The notes below the pieces were generated by a model. The model saw only the letters and a program-made list of their open reading frames with translations. It was not told where the DNA came from and did not search any database. A program made the translations under genes and the position numbers. This document shows positions 49,087 to 50,102 of a stretch of 50,102 nt of DNA, in pieces. How positions within the stretch are numbered: the first letter of the stretch is position 1; each line of letters begins with the position of its first letter. The DNA is from Erysipelotrichaceae bacterium (GTDB lineage: Bacteria; Bacillota_I; Bacilli_A; Erysipelotrichales; Erysipelotrichaceae): contig JAFRIG010000069.1 of assembly GCA_017432895.1 (NCBI GenBank), positions 1-50,102 on the forward strand. The letters are read 5' to 3'.

Positions 49087-49629
49087 ATGGATAAGTGCTC
49101 TGCTATAGATTGCGCTAATTATTTAATATTCTTAATGGGCGACAATTGTGATGATCTGTCAAATATGAAGCTTAATAAGCTCTTATATTATGCACAAGGG
49201 TATAGTTTAAGAGACAATGATAAGCCGCTTTTTTATGATCCTGTTGAGGCTTGGAAACACGGGCCTGTTATCAGTTCTGTCTATTATGAGTATGCCGATA
49301 GCGGAAATCATATATATAATTATGATTCATCAAAATTAGACAATATAAATGAAGAAGATAAGAAATTATTATATAAGATTGCATTAAACTTCGGAAAGTA
49401 TACTGCTTCATATTTAAGAAATATGACTCATAGGCCAAATACTCCGTGGTATCAGATCTTTGATGAAAATGTAATGCATAAAGAAATTCCTTCTTCGTTG
49501 ATCAAAACATATTTCGATAAATTATCTGATTTGCCTTCGTGCGATGTTGAATACTCAGATGAAGAATTCATAGGATATAGAGATGACGAAGGCTATCTGG
49601 TCCTTCCTGCCGATTGGGATGATAAATAA
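49087..49629 (+). CDS. Panacea-domain (DUF4065) antitoxin
   Basis: 180 residues. The Panacea/GepA-like core is clear: KLNKLLYYAQGYSL (about 28-41), EAWKHGPV (about 55-62) and VYYEYADSG. Proteins with this domain neutralise many unrelated toxins. Shine-Dalgarno AAAGGGGAA. It overlaps the toxin gene by 11 nt. Codon use is markedly more AT-rich than most of the window, which suggests recent acquisition. Confidence 0.88.
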   Translation: MDKCSAIDCANYLIFLMGDNCDDLSNMKLNKLLYYAQGYSLRDNDKPLFYDPVEAWKHGPVISSVYYEYADSGNHIYNYDSSKLDNINEEDKKLLYKIALNFGKYTASYLRNMTHRPNTPWYQIFDENVMHKEIPSSLIKTYFDKLSDLPSCDVEYSDEEFIGYRDDEGYLVLPADWDDK

Positions 49630-49927
49630 ATACGAAATCTGGTATGCCAATGTAAGGTTTGAAGATTCTTATGAAATTAAAGAAAGGCCTGTATTGATAA
49701 TCAATGATTTAGCTTACTTTGTCACTGCATACAAAATGACTGGGACATACAGAGAAGGAGATAAAGAAGTTCCGGTAAAGTATTGGCAAGAAGCAGGGCT
49801 CTCAAAACCAACGTATATAAGAATATCTAAGCCGTTAAGATTAGAAAAAACTGATCTAACGAGGAAGATTGGCGTTCTTGATGAACGAGACCGTTTAAGA
49901 TTAGAATTACGTATAAGCAGATACTAA
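49619..49927 (+). CDS. PemK/MazF-like toxin
   Basis: 102 residues from MINKYEIWYANVRFED, starting inside the antitoxin's last codons. The pattern IWYANVRFED, RPVLIIND, KYWQEAGLSKPTYIRISKP and KIGVLDERD fits the PemK/MazF fold, an mRNA endonuclease. With the Panacea gene it forms a two-gene toxin-antitoxin operon closed by a terminator. The longer frame starting at 49583 lies within the antitoxin gene and was not used. Confidence 0.82.
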   Translation: MINKYEIWYANVRFEDSYEIKERPVLIINDLAYFVTAYKMTGTYREGDKEVPVKYWQEAGLSKPTYIRISKPLRLEKTDLTRKIGVLDERDRLRLELRISRY

Positions 49928-49957
49928 AACAGCCAGCGAAAAAACTGACTGTTTTTT
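49926..49957 (+). terminator. Terminator of the toxin-antitoxin operon
   Basis: AAAACAGcCAG and CTGaCTGTTTT pair around an A-rich loop, followed by TTTATA. Confidence 0.8.
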
Positions 49958-50102
49958 ATAGACGCTATGTTCATGAAATGGGTTGATTGCAATCATTTTC
50001 ATTGATGTCATACCTTGTTGAACTTTATATTCTGAGCGATTAGCCGGATATGAATCTAGTGTTGTCGATATAGCAAATTGAAATAGATATCCATATTTCA
50101 AG
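49958..50102. other. Window end, nothing identified
   Basis: 145 bp without a supported gene, RNA or repeat. A minus-strand frame crosses it but lacks a Shine-Dalgarno and recognisable content. Confidence 0.4.

Noticed and set aside
49907-50101. 64-codon minus-strand frame at the window end
   Set aside because: No ribosome-binding site or recognisable content, and it overlaps the toxin-antitoxin terminator.

Overview
The window looks like a chromosomal segment of a low- to mid-GC Firmicute, probably of the Erysipelotrichia type. The evidence is Gram-positive style AGGAGG ribosome-binding sites, a single HU gene, NupNOPQ-like nucleoside import, abundant PTS components and Fe-dependent alcohol dehydrogenases, a clostripain-family protease, and many genes packed with 1-20 nt overlaps. 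The genus cannot be fixed from this sequence.

Layout. 1-290: 3' end of an IS200/IS605 (TnpB) element with a candidate omegaRNA. 0.3-4.2 kb: M42 aminopeptidase, FGGY sugar kinase and MFS transporter. 4.2-16.2 kb: nucleoside import and salvage (BMP lipoprotein, ABC ATPase, two permeases, nucleoside hydrolase, two tandem nucleoside 2-deoxyribosyltransferases, DeoD phosphorylase, ADP-ribosylglycohydrolase-like enzyme). This block is interrupted by an AAA+ ATPase/PD-(D/E)XK gene bracketed by three identical 42-bp repeats. 16-20 kb: a coupled carbohydrate operon (2H phosphoesterase, GH1 phospho-beta-glycosidase, orphan PTS IIC, esterase). 20-24 kb: HU, two alkyltransferase-type repair proteins, Nudix, and an AlbA_2/Schlafen-like HTH ATPase with iterated operator-like DNA. 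24-29 kb: a clostripain-family surface protease with small partner proteins. 29-33 kb: MmcQ/YjbR, M20, MazG-like and Nudix proteins, a 17-codon ORF, a long structured noncoding region, and a macro-domain protein. 33-37 kb: four-carbon acid sugar kinase, racemase-like protein, GldA-like dehydrogenase and RpiB-like isomerase. 37.4-38.8 kb: an IS110 element. 38.9-44.8 kb: a fructose-type PTS (IIA, IIB, IIC) with class II aldolase and a DeoR regulator, divergent from an Fe-alcohol dehydrogenase. 45-50 kb: an accessory tail with PlsY, a second AAA+/PD-(D/E)XK ATPase carrying its own tandem palindromes, a truncated nucleotidyltransferase, a frameshifted methyltransferase, a tRNA-like gene lacking the conserved elbow bases, and a Panacea/PemK-type toxin-antitoxin pair.

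How the genes work together. The first third makes metabolic sense as nucleoside uptake followed by hydrolysis, phosphorolysis or base exchange. The 33-44 kb stretch is sugar and sugar-acid catabolism. The most unusual signals are the repeats tied to individual ATP-binding genes: three 42-mers around ATPase 1, two 48-bp palindromes in the leader of ATPase 2, and TGGCGAGATAAA units both upstream of and inside the AlbA_2 gene. Other notable signals are the structured noncoding region near 32.1-32.4 kb, the degenerate tRNA-like gene, a peptide tail shared by two PTS subunits, and several genes whose -10 box lies exactly six nucleotides before the start codon, as expected for leaderless mRNAs.

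All family assignments rest on motifs read by eye; no database search was possible.
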